Below are positions 8,912 to 17,429 of a stretch of DNA of 64,000 nt, in pieces. The position numbers and the translations under genes are program-made. This stretch comes from an uncultured bacterium (lineage in GTDB: Bacteria > Bacillota > Clostridia > Lachnospirales > Lachnospiraceae): the NCBI GenBank assembly GCA_947063875.1, contig CAMSTY010000004.1, positions 1-64,000 on the forward strand. The letters are read 5' to 3'. Within the stretch, counting starts at the first letter, position 1. Every line of letters starts with the position of its first letter. The notes beneath the pieces were generated by a model. It was given only the letters and a program-made list of their open reading frames with translations. It was not told the origin of the DNA and did no database searches.

Positions 8912-10143
8912 GGCAGACGGATGTGGTAATCATTGGCGGCGGTCCGGCGGGATTGGCAGCGGCAGTGCGCCTGTGGGAAAAGGGAGTCCGGGATATTCTG
9001 ATTCTGGAGCGGGAGCATTTTCTGGGCGGAATCTTAAGACAGTGCATCCATGACGGTTTTGGGCTGACCCGGTTCGGGGAGACCTTAAGCGGCCCGGAGT
9101 ATGCCGGCAGGTTTATCGACCAGGTGCTGGAAATGGGCATTCCTTATCTGACAGACATTACGGTTATTGACATTTCCGCTGACCGGAAGGTGACGGCCTC
9201 CTCCCGGGACGGTATTTTGGAAATCCAGGCGAAGGCAGTGGCGCTGACCATGGGATGCCGGGAACGGACCCGGGGTGCCATCGGTATTCCCGGGCAGAGG
9301 CCAGCCGGAATCTATACCGCCGGAGTGGCGCAAAGCTATATCAACCTGCAGAATAAGATGGTAGGGCGGGAGGCAGTAATCTTAGGCTCTGGGGATATCG
9401 GCATGATTATGGCAAGGCGGATGACCCTGGAAGGCGCCCATGTGCAGGCAGTCTTCGAGGTACAGCCCTATGCCAGCGGCCTTCCCAGAAACATTGAGCA
9501 GTGCTTAAATGACTATGGGATTCCCCTGTACTTAAGCCATACCGTGACGGATATCAAAGGAGCAGAGCGGCTGGAGGCTGTGGTGGTGTCCCAGGTGGAT
9601 GAGTGCATGCAGCCTGTTTTGGGGACAGAAAGGGAATACTGCTGCGACACCTTGATTCTTTCCGTGGGGCTGATTCCGGAGAATGAACTTTCCTTGGCAG
9701 CCGGCGTGGAATTGGATAGCCGGAGCAAGGGGGCGGTGGTGGATGAGAACCATCAGACCAGCGTTTCCGGAATCTTTGCGGCTGGCAATGTCTTACAGGT
9801 TCACGACCTGGTGGACTTTGTGTCCATGGAGGCAGAAAGCCTGGCTGATTCGGTAGTGCGTTATCTGGAGGAGGGAAGACTTGCAACGTGTATGCTGGCA
9901 GTGAAAACAGATGCAAATGTGACCCATGCCATCCCGCAGAAAATCAGCGGCGGCGAGGACTTTAAGCTGTCTTTGCGGGTGAGAAGGCCGGTAAAAAATG
10001 CTTTTATCCGTTTAAGCCAGAATGGAAATATAATATTGGAAAAGAAAATGCCTAAGGCGATTCCGGCAGAGATGATCCAGATTCCGGTAAAGGCAAGGAA
10101 GCTGAACAAAGAGAGTGATCTGGAGGTGAGTGTGGTATGGTAA
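8908..10143 (+). CDS. FAD/NAD(P)-dependent oxidoreductase, partner of the GlpA-like subunit
   Basis: A 411-residue pyridine nucleotide-disulfide oxidoreductase-type protein. It has an FAD-binding start (VVIIGGGPAGLAAAVRLWEKG), a central second nucleotide site (AVILGSGDIGMIMARRM) and a late FAD motif with TSVSGIFAAGNV. No redox-active CxxC typical of thioredoxin reductase is seen. In many Clostridia and Thermotoga such a gene lies between a GlpA-like gene and a DUF1667 gene, and the three are assumed to form an electron-transfer dehydrogenase. Overlap with both neighbours (4 and 7 bp) supports tight translational coupling. Confidence 0.85.
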   Translation: MRQTDVVIIGGGPAGLAAAVRLWEKGVRDILILEREHFLGGILRQCIHDGFGLTRFGETLSGPEYAGRFIDQVLEMGIPYLTDITVIDISADRKVTASSRDGILEIQAKAVALTMGCRERTRGAIGIPGQRPAGIYTAGVAQSYINLQNKMVGREAVILGSGDIGMIMARRMTLEGAHVQAVFEVQPYASGLPRNIEQCLNDYGIPLYLSHTVTDIKGAERLEAVVVSQVDECMQPVLGTEREYCCDTLILSVGLIPENELSLAAGVELDSRSKGAVVDENHQTSVSGIFAAGNVLQVHDLVDFVSMEAESLADSVVRYLEEGRLATCMLAVKTDANVTHAIPQKISGGEDFKLSLRVRRPVKNAFIRLSQNGNIILEKKMPKAIPAEMIQIPVKARKLNKESDLEVSVVW

Positions 10144-10508
10144 GGGAATATACCTGTATTATGTGTCCTTTGGGGTGTGGCTTAAGAACTGAGACCAGAC
10201 AGGGAGAGAGGGGGGAGGAAATCCTGGTAACCGGAAATACCTGTCCCAAGGGAAAGGAATATGCGGTTCAGGAACTGACGGACCCTCAGAGAAATATCGC
10301 TACTTCAGTGCTGGTATCCGGCGGGGAGCTTCCTTTAGCCAGCGTGCGTCTGACTCATGCGATTCCTAAAGACCGGATTTTCGATGTAATGGGAGAGATC
10401 CGTAAGCGGAAGCTGACAGCGCCAGTAAAGGCGAAAGAGATAGTGATTGAAAATGTGCTGGGATTGGGAAGCGATGTGATAGCGACCAAGGATATAGGGA
10501 AAATTTAA
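10137..10508 (+). CDS. DUF1667 Cys-rich protein
   Basis: A 123-residue protein with cysteine motifs CIMCPLGCGL at residues 7-16 and GNTCPKG near residue 38, the signature of DUF1667, which is believed to hold a metal or Fe-S centre. It forms the last gene of the three-gene FAD module, overlapping the previous gene by 7 bp. Its biochemical job is not established; by context it is a small subunit that links the flavoproteins to an electron acceptor. Confidence 0.88.
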   Translation: MVREYTCIMCPLGCGLRTETRQGERGEEILVTGNTCPKGKEYAVQELTDPQRNIATSVLVSGGELPLASVRLTHAIPKDRIFDVMGEIRKRKLTAPVKAKEIVIENVLGLGSDVIATKDIGKI

Positions 10509-10530
10509 ACAGGACAGTCCTTTTTTGCAG

Positions 10531-10604
10531 GGTCAGTTTGTATTTTTAATGTCATAAGGCCAAAAAAGCAGAGGAAAAAGAAACATTTGAATGCAAACTG
10601 AACC
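10531..10604. repeat. imperfect inverted repeat in the intergenic region before pdxS
   Basis: GGT-CAGTTTG-TATT (from 10531) and its partner AATGCAAACTG-AACC (to 10604) form arms of about 20 bp around a purine-rich loop of about 32 bases. No T-run follows on the plus strand. It could end the upstream operon's message or be a small repeat; function unknown. Confidence 0.35.
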
Positions 10605-10628
10605 GGTAAAAAAACGAAAAACTGAATC

Positions 10629-10656
10629 TTTTGATTATGCCGGTTTTTGATATAAT
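10629..10656 (+). promoter_or_regulatory. candidate promoter of pdxST
   Basis: A perfect TATAAT (10651-10656) sits 43 bases before the pdxS ATG, with a weak -35 (TTTTGA, 10629-10634) at 16 bases. The poor -35 suggests help from an activator; no PdxR gene is present nearby. Confidence 0.5.
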
Positions 10657-10698
10657 GCTTGATAATTCGATAAGGATAAAACGAAGGAGGATTCCATT

Positions 10699-11574
10699 AT
10701 GAAAGAAGATCGTTATCAATTAAACAAGCAACTGGCGCAGATGCTAAAAGGCGGAGTGATCATGGACGTCACGACTCCGGAGCAGGCGGAAATTGCAGAG
10801 CAGGCCGGGGCCTGCGCCGTGATGGCCTTAGAGCGGATACCGGCAGATATCCGGGCGGCAGGGGGCGTGTCCCGGATGAGCGACCCCAAGATGATCCGGG
10901 GGATTCAGGAGGCTGTGTCCATCCCGGTGATGGCAAAGTGCAGAATCGGCCATTTTGCGGAGGCTCAGATTCTGGAGGCAATCGAGATCGATTATATTGA
11001 TGAGAGCGAGGTGCTCTCTCCCGCGGATGACGTTTACCATATTGACAAGACCCGGTTTCAGGTTCCTTTCGTATGCGGAGCCAGGGACTTAGGAGAGGCG
11101 TTGCGGCGGATTGCCGAGGGCGCTTCCATGATCCGTACAAAGGGGGAACCTGGCACCGGAGATATCGTCCAGGCTGTGCGCCATATGCGGGCGATGAACG
11201 GAGAAATCCGCAGGGTGCAGAATCTGCGGCAGGATGAACTTTTTGAGGCGGCGAAGCAGCTGCAGGTGCCGGCGGACCTGCTGAAGCTCGTCTGGGAAAA
11301 GGGGCGGCTTCCCGTGGTCAACTTTGCGGCAGGGGGAGTCGCCACCCCGGCAGACGCCGCGCTGATGATGCAGCTGGGGGCCGAAGGCGTGTTTGTAGGG
11401 TCCGGTATTTTCAAATCCGGCAATCCGGCAAAACGGGCAGCGGCAATCGTGCAGGCAGTGGCCAACTACCAGGATGCCAGGCTTCTGGCAGAGTTGTCAG
11501 CGGATTTAGGCGAGGCTATGGTGGGAATCAACGAGGAGGAAATCGCCCTTCTGATGGCAGAGCGGGGAAAGTAA
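10699..11574 (+). CDS. pdxS: pyridoxal 5'-phosphate synthase lyase subunit PdxS
   Basis: A 291-residue (beta/alpha)8-barrel protein that builds PLP from ribose-5-phosphate, glyceraldehyde-3-phosphate and ammonia. Catalytic lysine motifs are visible: MAKCRIGHF (about residue 80) and RTKGEPGTG (about 148), with the phosphate-binding [19 protein letters not shown] near the end. Length matches the family. ATG 10699 is preceded by AAGGAGG. pdxT follows after 13 bp, and the two form the usual 12+12 synthase complex in which PdxT supplies ammonia. Confidence 0.97.
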   Translation: MKEDRYQLNKQLAQMLKGGVIMDVTTPEQAEIAEQAGACAVMALERIPADIRAAGGVSRMSDPKMIRGIQEAVSIPVMAKCRIGHFAEAQILEAIEIDYIDESEVLSPADDVYHIDKTRFQVPFVCGARDLGEALRRIAEGASMIRTKGEPGTGDIVQAVRHMRAMNGEIRRVQNLRQDELFEAAKQLQVPADLLKLVWEKGRLPVVNFAAGGVATPADAALMMQLGAEGVFVGSGIFKSGNPAKRAAAIVQAVANYQDARLLAELSADLGEAMVGINEEEIALLMAERGK

Positions 11575-11587
11575 GAGGAAAACGCGG

Positions 11588-12181
11588 ATGAATATCGGAA
11601 TTTTGGCCCTGCAGGGCGCTTTTGTGGAGCATGGAGAGGCCTTGGAAAAGCTGGGGATACAACATTTTGAAATCCGCCAGCAAAGGGATTTGAACCGGCC
11701 CTGTGATGGTTTGATCCTGCCAGGGGGAGAAAGCACGGTTATGGGAAAGCTTTTGCGGGAACTGGGCTTGTTTGCGCCCCTGCGGGAGCGGATTGCTGCC
11801 GGACTGCCAGTGTTTGGGACTTGCGCCGGGCTGCTGCTTCTGGCAAAAAATATTGATGGCGGCGGGCCCTGCCTGGCAACTATGGATATCCGGGCAAAGA
11901 GGAATGCCTATGGCCGGCAGCTTGGCAGCTTCTATGCAGAAAAGGATTTTGGCGATTTGGGGAGGGTTCCCATGACCTTTATCCGGGCGCCCTATATCTT
12001 GGAGGTGGGTTTGGGCGTGGAGGTTCTGGCAGAGGTGGAGGGGAAAATCGTTGCCGCCAGGCAGAAGAATCAGCTGGTGACAGCCTTCCACCCGGAACTG
12101 GGGGAGGATCTGGCAGTGCATCGGTATTTTGTTTCAATGGCAAAGGGAATCCGTCTGAGTGCGGGAGGATCCGCTCAATAA
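11588..12181 (+). CDS. pdxT: pyridoxal 5'-phosphate synthase glutaminase subunit PdxT
   Basis: A 197-residue class I glutamine amidotransferase. It shows the nucleophile motif FGTCAGLLLLA (Cys near residue 78) and the His-Glu pair in AFHPEL near residue 170, plus the PdxT-specific LPGGESTVMGKLL. It hydrolyses glutamine and passes ammonia to PdxS. The gene ends inside the last 7 bases of citC on the other strand, so the two operons converge without a terminator between them. Confidence 0.96.
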   Translation: MNIGILALQGAFVEHGEALEKLGIQHFEIRQQRDLNRPCDGLILPGGESTVMGKLLRELGLFAPLRERIAAGLPVFGTCAGLLLLAKNIDGGGPCLATMDIRAKRNAYGRQLGSFYAEKDFGDLGRVPMTFIRAPYILEVGLGVEVLAEVEGKIVAARQKNQLVTAFHPELGEDLAVHRYFVSMAKGIRLSAGGSAQ

Positions 12182-13221
12182 TGCACCACATTTTCCGCCT
12201 GGCAGATTCTTTCCATCACAGGAGCGGCCTCCTCGCTCTTAAAATAATCAAGGGTGGAATCGGGAACCAGCTGTTTCAGGGTATCAAAATCCCTTTCTTT
12301 GAGAAGCTGGCGTACCGTGGAGGCGCTGATGGGCCGTTCCATGGCCTGTCTGCGGGGGAGGATAACACAGTCAATGCCTGCCTTGGGAAGTTCGGCGGAC
12401 ATGATCTGGTTGTAGATTCCGGTCACCTGGCTGGTGGGTTCCTCTCCCACATAACGGCAGGTGACGGAAAGGGCTTTGGCAATCCTGGAAAAGATGATCA
12501 GGTCCAGCCTGGCATGACCTTGGATTACCGATTCCTCATCCTTTAGAAAGTAGCTGGGGAAGGTGGCGTTGCTGATGATATAAGGGCCGCTGTCGTGGCA
12601 GACCACATTGGGCAGGTGGGCGGTGCCGGCCAGCACAAGTTTTTTTCTCACAAAAAAGGGGACCAGGCTGGCGTCCTCGCTGACAATAAAGATGTGGAGC
12701 GTATCGCACCGGGAGGCGGCTGTCTCTGCCAGATATTGGTGTCCCAAGGTGAAAGGATTGGCATTCATGACCAACGCGGCAGAACTTCCCTCTCTTTTTG
12801 TCTTGGACAGGTCCGCCAGATAGCCGGCAAAGCCGTTTCTTCGGTTTTCCATAAAGACCAGGGTGTCGTCTACTCTGGCGATCTCATAAAAGCCAAGATC
12901 ATGGAAAAATTTGGCGGAACTGATTTTTGTATAGAGGAAAAGATGCAGATTGCCCCGCTGGTACTGGACATCGATCAGATGGGTGATGACCTGGTTGAGC
13001 AATCCTTCTCCCTGGTGGGCGCTGCTGACGGCAAAGCAGCGAAGGGTGTTGGCAAAGCAGCTTCCTGTGGCGACAATCTGATAATCCTCATCATACATGG
13101 CACAGACATAGTCCAGATTGGCGTCGCGCAGGATACCTTCCTGCTTTAAGAGGGCATCAATCTGGGCAAGGGCCCGGCGGTCGGTGGGGCGTATCTGGGA
13201 GATCGTATATTCTGACATCAT
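12175..13221 (-). CDS. citC: [citrate (pro-3S)-lyase] ligase CitC
   Basis: A 348-residue two-domain enzyme. The N-terminal half looks like a GNAT fold (CFAVSSAHQGEGLLNQV), the C-terminal half is a nucleotidyltransferase with the TLGH motif in NANPFTLGHQYL. CitC acetylates the citrate lyase prosthetic group and so switches the lyase on. The start overlaps the citXG stop (TAATGATG); a second ATG three bases in (13218) is better spaced from GAGGTG and may be the true start. The citrate lyase genes citD, citE and citF are not in the window, which is unusual for citC. Confidence 0.92.
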   Translation of the reverse strand: MMSEYTISQIRPTDRRALAQIDALLKQEGILRDANLDYVCAMYDEDYQIVATGSCFANTLRCFAVSSAHQGEGLLNQVITHLIDVQYQRGNLHLFLYTKISSAKFFHDLGFYEIARVDDTLVFMENRRNGFAGYLADLSKTKREGSSAALVMNANPFTLGHQYLAETAASRCDTLHIFIVSEDASLVPFFVRKKLVLAGTAHLPNVVCHDSGPYIISNATFPSYFLKDEESVIQGHARLDLIIFSRIAKALSVTCRYVGEEPTSQVTGIYNQIMSAELPKAGIDCVILPRRQAMERPISASTVRQLLKERDFDTLKQLVPDSTLDYFKSEEAAPVMERICQAENVVHY

Positions 13222-14576
13222 TACACCTCATTTTCTAAGAAATATAGCAGGTAACATACAGCCAGCAGGTCCGCGCTTCCGCCGGGGGAAAGATTTTTCT
13301 CCATAAACTTAGAGTCCAGCTGGCGGAGTGTGGGCAGATCGGGATAAGGATTGTGCATGAGCAGTTCCTTAAGCTGCAAGACCGTCTCCTGCTGGGTGGC
13401 AAGATCGCTTCGGGCAATCAGATTCGTGTCAACTGCGGCGGTAATCAAGGCGAGAAGGGCGCCGCAGCCGGCCCGGTCGGGACTCAGGCCCTGGGCAAAC
13501 CCCTTCTTTAAAACAGGAAGGCCCACATCTCTTACGGCCGGCAGTCCTGCCTCCATCTGTCCTCTTACGCCGGTGATCTGATGCTCCAGATATAGCTTTT
13601 GCCCCGTGGTGACGGCGTTTTCCCTGGTAAGTCCCGCAAAATCCTCGTTTACCAGTCCGGCGGTCATGGCAGCACATTCCTTCAGGATGGCATCGGGCTG
13701 CTTCCACTGCTCATTTGGCAGCCGGCCCAGGGCGGCGCAGAGGATTCCCAGGGAGAAAATAGCTCCCTTGTGAGTGTTGACGCCTTTTGTTGCCGCGAGC
13801 ATGTCAGCCTCCGCTCTTTGCCCTCGGGAGCGGATCTGTAGAAAAGTCTGTCTGGGGGGAAGTCCGGCAGTCTGTCTTCCGATGCGGGTACAGGCCTGAA
13901 AATAGGGCCAGAGAGCGCTGGCGCTGTTCATAAAGGTGAAAATATCCATGTCCTTATGGCTGCCGTTTCCTTCCCGGTCCACCAGCCCCGGTTTGGGAGT
14001 GGTGCAGACCTCATAGAGAAGGGCCTGACAAGCCAGCCTGGCAGCCAGGATGGAATCTTCTTCTTCCAGGGCATGAGTTAATATCTCTCTGGTTCTCGCC
14101 TGGAGCTGCTCTACCGTATGGGTGCGGCTGCGGGCGCATTCTTTGGCCGGACCGCCGCAAACCAGACAGAGGCGGGGGCTAAACCCCAGTTCAGCGCGGT
14201 CGATTTTGGTTCCGTCCGGCCTTAAAACATCCATATCAAATAATCTGCCGATCTCGGAGTTGTCCTCGATGGCACAGGTGATTTTTTTGATCAAAAGGGG
14301 GTCTGCGTCGATGAGCCAGCAGGCTTCATTTCCGGTAGCCTCGTTGATTTCTTCGTAATGGGCGCAGGGAATATGCAGGGAATCCAGCTGCTCTGTCAGA
14401 TAGCGTTTTCCTAGTGCAAAGCCTTTTTGGATTAACGGGCTGTTTTTGACAGGCCCTGCAATATTCATGGTAAAGCAGACCATGGGCATGGGGTATTGTG
14501 CCAGCAGCTGCCGCTGCCGGAGAACACGGCGCTCCCGGGCGTTTAGCATTTCCGGAAGGGTTATTTGGTGAGTCAT
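13221..14576 (-). CDS. citXG: fused CitX-CitG: apo-citrate lyase phosphoribosyl-dephospho-CoA transferase / triphosphoribosyl-dephospho-CoA synthase
   Basis: A 451-residue fusion. The first about 175 residues are CitX (IGRLFDMDVLRPDG, then SPRLCLVCGGPAKECARS); the rest is CitG, with the GSHKDMDIFTFMNSASAL and KGVNTHKGAIFSLG motifs. CitG makes the triphosphoribosyl-dephospho-CoA precursor, CitX attaches it to the acyl carrier subunit of citrate lyase. Fusions of this pair are known in Clostridia and lactic acid bacteria. The ATG at 14576 follows GGAGGATCAA; the open frame upstream lacks a ribosome site and contains the promoter. citC is translationally coupled behind it. Confidence 0.92.
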   Translation of the reverse strand: MTHQITLPEMLNARERRVLRQRQLLAQYPMPMVCFTMNIAGPVKNSPLIQKGFALGKRYLTEQLDSLHIPCAHYEEINEATGNEACWLIDADPLLIKKITCAIEDNSEIGRLFDMDVLRPDGTKIDRAELGFSPRLCLVCGGPAKECARSRTHTVEQLQARTREILTHALEEEDSILAARLACQALLYEVCTTPKPGLVDREGNGSHKDMDIFTFMNSASALWPYFQACTRIGRQTAGLPPRQTFLQIRSRGQRAEADMLAATKGVNTHKGAIFSLGILCAALGRLPNEQWKQPDAILKECAAMTAGLVNEDFAGLTRENAVTTGQKLYLEHQITGVRGQMEAGLPAVRDVGLPVLKKGFAQGLSPDRAGCGALLALITAAVDTNLIARSDLATQQETVLQLKELLMHNPYPDLPTLRQLDSKFMEKNLSPGGSADLLAVCYLLYFLENEV

Positions 14577-14619
14577 TTGATCCTCCTTGGTGTATAGCGG
14601 GATGGTTCTTTTTATAGGT

Positions 14620-14648
14620 ATCATATAATAAGCGGAGGGGGATGTAAA
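14620..14648 (-). promoter_or_regulatory. promoter of citXG-citC
   Basis: On the minus strand TTTACA (14648-14643), 17 bases, then TATGAT (14625-14620). Five of six matches at each box with ideal spacing, about 45 bases before the citXG start. Confidence 0.75.
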
Positions 14649-14694
14649 GGTTAAATTTTTAATTGGGGGGGGGGTGAAAAGCAAAGGGGGACGA

Positions 14695-14910
14695 AAAAAC
14701 AGGCCAGGGGTTGACAGGGTTTGGCTCCCGTTTCCGGGGCAAGTGCTTCCAGGGCAAAAAGACGGCAGTCACGGTTAGGTGTTCTTACGCAGCCGTGTCT
14801 TCGCACATTGCTGCTACAGCAACATATTCGTACAACTGCCGTCTTTTTGCCCAGGAAGTACTAAACCCCTCCAAAAGTCGCCAAACCCTGTCAACCCCTG
14901 GCCTGTTTTT
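14695..14910. repeat. 216-bp cloverleaf inverted repeat (MITE-like)
   Basis: The outer 31 bases (14695-14725, beginning AAAAACAGGCCAGGGG) are perfectly complementary to 14880-14910. Inner arms 14752-14769 and 14835-14852 (GGGCAAAAAGACGGCAGT and its complement) are also perfect, and the sequence between outer and inner arms is largely matched (for example GTGCTTCC against GGAAGTAC). The 65-base loop holds two small hairpins, CACGG...CCGTG and TTGCTG-CTA-CAGCAA. Blocks of A on the left and T on the right would let it end transcription in both directions. It encodes nothing convincing. It marks the left edge of the AT-richer patch. Confidence 0.8.
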
Positions 14911-15169
14911 GGGTACTCTTTTTCTCTTGGTGGGGGTGCTTGCTTTTGGGGGATTCGGGATGGGGATTTTGTTTTTGTTAATCAATTATCCAGTGCTTTG
15001 TAAAGATATTGATGATCCCATCAGACCGAACGGCTCTGTCCTTATTATGGAAAAAGTCCCTTACATTGCGGCGGAGGACTATACTTTCGACCTGACCATT
15101 TATATACTGCATATCGGTTAGCAGTAAACTTTCTTTGTATCTACAATCTAGCAAAAGCAAAGAGGGAAG

Positions 15170-16429
15170 TTAATAGAACGTTTTATTAAAATTTTGTTCT
15201 TTTTCTATCTTTCTAAAAAATCCTATTGCAGATGTAGCAATAGCGCATATTATTATGCCTGTTGGTATTAGACATAAGTAAATCCTATTGCTAAACCTAT
15301 CAAATAGGAAACCGTACAGGACCTGCCCTATGGGTTGAACGCACAATGTAATTGTAGATGTGTAAGCCATCACTTTTCCAATCAGATGATTCGGTGTTTT
15401 TTGCTGTATAAAGGAAACTGCAAAAATAGAAAAAATACTAATTGCAATCTGCATACCGCAAAAAGAAACAAGAGTGATAACATATTTTATAATGGAATCG
15501 ACCGGACATAAGAAAACAGTTCCCGCAGGAATCATAAAAACTCCCATAGAAGTGAGCAGGATAGCTAATCTATGTATTTTCAATTTCTCTGCAAGAAGTC
15601 CAGCGGCAATACTTCCTAAGATTGTGGCAATCGCTAATGCGCTTTCCGCTGCCCCATAATACCGTGCATTTAATCCAAGAACGGTACGCACAATAAAGGG
15701 AAGTCCAACTATGGTAATACCCATTACAAAAAATCTTGAAAATGCAGTCCAAAGCAGCATTTTTGCAATGTTTGTCTGTTCCTTTAAAATATATTGCATA
15801 CTTGATAGGAAGTCCTGTTTGATAACTGGCAGTATACTGCCTTTGTTCTGCGAATGTTGATCATTTAATTTTATAAAACATTCAAATAGTGCTGTGATAA
15901 AAAAGCAGCCAACACTTGCATACATAACAGGCTTTAGGCCAAATACTGCATACAGTATGCTTCCTAACATTGGAGCCATTAAGTAAGACAAGGAAGCTAC
16001 CTGGTTTACAGCAGCATTTCCTTTCATTATGTTATCGCCTTGCAGCATAGTCGGAATACATGTCTGTACCGTAGGCGTTTCAAACGCCCCTAACACAGAA
16101 AGTATGACAAGCAGTACACAGATTACCGTTAGGGCATTCTTTTCAGACAAGAGAAGTGTTGCGCATAAAACCGACGTACCGGTTAATCCGTCCAGCGCAA
16201 CCATAATATTCCGCCTGTCTGCCCTGTCTGCAAGAATACCGCCTAATGGGGAAAGAACAACCGTCGGGATTGTGGCAATCGATAGGATCCTCGCGAATAT
16301 GGCGGCTGAACCCGTTGCTTCCAGTACATACATAGACAATGCGAGTTTCAAGATGAAATTACCAAACAATGATGTTAGCTGCCCTAAGATAAGAAGCACA
16401 AAATTCTTTGTAAATAATTTTTGTGTCAT
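15170..16429 (-). CDS. MFS transporter, drug-efflux type
   Basis: A 419-residue major facilitator with about 12 hydrophobic helices. The loop between helices 2 and 3 shows the MFS pattern (GGILADRADRRNIMVALD). It resembles the MefA/enterobactin-exporter-like group of efflux carriers. The start codon overlaps the stop of the TetR gene upstream (ATGA), so regulator and pump form one operon read leftward. Codon use and base content are AT-richer than the flanking genes, which suggests acquisition. The substrate cannot be read from sequence; a toxic hydrophobic compound is the usual cargo of such pairs. Confidence 0.88.
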   Translation of the reverse strand: MTQKLFTKNFVLLILGQLTSLFGNFILKLALSMYVLEATGSAAIFARILSIATIPTVVLSPLGGILADRADRRNIMVALDGLTGTSVLCATLLLSEKNALTVICVLLVILSVLGAFETPTVQTCIPTMLQGDNIMKGNAAVNQVASLSYLMAPMLGSILYAVFGLKPVMYASVGCFFITALFECFIKLNDQHSQNKGSILPVIKQDFLSSMQYILKEQTNIAKMLLWTAFSRFFVMGITIVGLPFIVRTVLGLNARYYGAAESALAIATILGSIAAGLLAEKLKIHRLAILLTSMGVFMIPAGTVFLCPVDSIIKYVITLVSFCGMQIAISIFSIFAVSFIQQKTPNHLIGKVMAYTSTITLCVQPIGQVLYGFLFDRFSNRIYLCLIPTGIIICAIATSAIGFFRKIEKEQNFNKTFY

Positions 16430-17088
16430 AGTTTTTCATTTCCTTCTTTTTCTGAAATATCAGCGATAAATTTTTCTGTAAATGATACGGCTCCATCATC
16501 AAAAATCGGCAGTCCCATATGATTTAATACATCCATTACACAATGGTATTTATGATGCATTTCTTCCTTGGTTGCTGGAAATACTGTTGGCATCAGCCAG
16601 AAGTTAATGAGCGGCAAAAGTTCGGAAAGTTCTTTTGTATATTCCGTTTTGATTGAACCGTCATTTTTTCCTTCTTCCAATAATTCTAACCATAGAGGGG
16701 TCAGCACACGTCTGTTTTCTTCCACTGCCGTGGCTAGAATATGCGGATCTTTTAGGATTTGGATTGCCTGTATATTCAGATGATTACGTTCTTCATTGGA
16801 TTGATTCAGCACAAGTAATGACTGAATCTTTTGCAATCCGTTCAGATCGTCGCGATTTTTAATTGCTTCAAAAGGGTTATTTTCAAAAAACATCTGATTT
16901 CCTAATGTGTGCATAATATCTTCTTTACTTTGAAAAAAACGGTAAAACATTCCTTTCGCTCCGCCTGCCATGTCCATAATATCGGAAATCGAGGTTTCCT
17001 CATATCCTTTAGAAGCAAATAGCGTTTTTGCGGCATCAATAATTTCTTTTCTCCATTCATCAGGTGATTTTTTAACAGGTCTGGCCAA
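16426..17088 (-). CDS. TetR/AcrR-family repressor
   Basis: A 220-residue regulator with an N-terminal TetR helix-turn-helix (IIDAAKTLFASKGYEETSIS followed by DIMDMAGGAKGMFYRFF) and a helical ligand domain. The start is probably the TTG at 17088, 11 bases after AAGGAGG; no in-frame ATG is suitably placed. The next gene is the MFS pump with a 4-base overlap. A 31-bp palindrome in its own promoter region is the likely operator, so it should repress both itself and the pump until ligand binds. Confidence 0.88.
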   Translation of the reverse strand: MARPVKKSPDEWRKEIIDAAKTLFASKGYEETSISDIMDMAGGAKGMFYRFFQSKEDIMHTLGNQMFFENNPFEAIKNRDDLNGLQKIQSLLVLNQSNEERNHLNIQAIQILKDPHILATAVEENRRVLTPLWLELLEEGKNDGSIKTEYTKELSELLPLINFWLMPTVFPATKEEMHHKYHCVMDVLNHMGLPIFDDGAVSFTEKFIADISEKEGNEKL

Positions 17089-17110
17089 TTTTCAAGATAC
17101 CTCCTTTATT

Positions 17111-17141
17111 AATAATTATTGACTTGAAGTCAATAATTATT
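17111..17141. promoter_or_regulatory. 31-bp perfect palindrome, likely TetR operator over the -35 region
   Basis: Two 15-base arms (AATAATTATTGACTT and its complement) flank a single central G at 17126. The arm contains TTGACT, a -35 hexamer on the minus strand, so repressor bound here would block RNA polymerase. It lies directly upstream of the TetR ribosome site. Confidence 0.75.
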
Positions 17142-17354
17142 TTATCATTATGTTTTAGCTCTTGCAATAGCTACAAGTTTTTTTATTTGTCTTATAATCC
17201 CTAAAGCATCACGATTTTGTGGTGTTTGGACAAATGTGTGCCAACACTCTGCTTTGACTTGTCTTACCAGAGACAAATCGTCAAAGACTTTTTAATCAAT
17301 TTCACAAAAAATCCACATTTCCAGTGTCCGATAAACCCATTCCATGAATTTCAT

Positions 17355-17383
17355 TTGATTTTTCTTTGGCAGTCGAATATAAT
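17355..17383 (+). promoter_or_regulatory. promoter of the toxin-antitoxin pair
   Basis: TTGATT (17355-17360), 17-base spacer, TATAAT (17378-17383). It lies 47 bases before the antitoxin start and is directly followed by a palindrome. Confidence 0.8.
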
Positions 17384-17385
17384 AC

Positions 17386-17405
17386 AAGTAGGGAAATCCC
17401 TACTT
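17386..17405. promoter_or_regulatory. 20-bp palindrome at the transcription start, likely autoregulatory operator
   Basis: AAGTAGGGA and TCCCTACTT arms around a central AA. Its position over the expected +1 fits repression by the AbrB-type antitoxin or the toxin-antitoxin complex. Confidence 0.65.
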
Positions 17406-17429
17406 TCCATATTTCAGGAGGTGGAAGAT

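Noticed and set aside
14711-15121. A 136-codon open frame over the cloverleaf repeat
   Set aside because: It runs through both arms of the inverted repeat, lacks a ribosome site and has no protein-family look.
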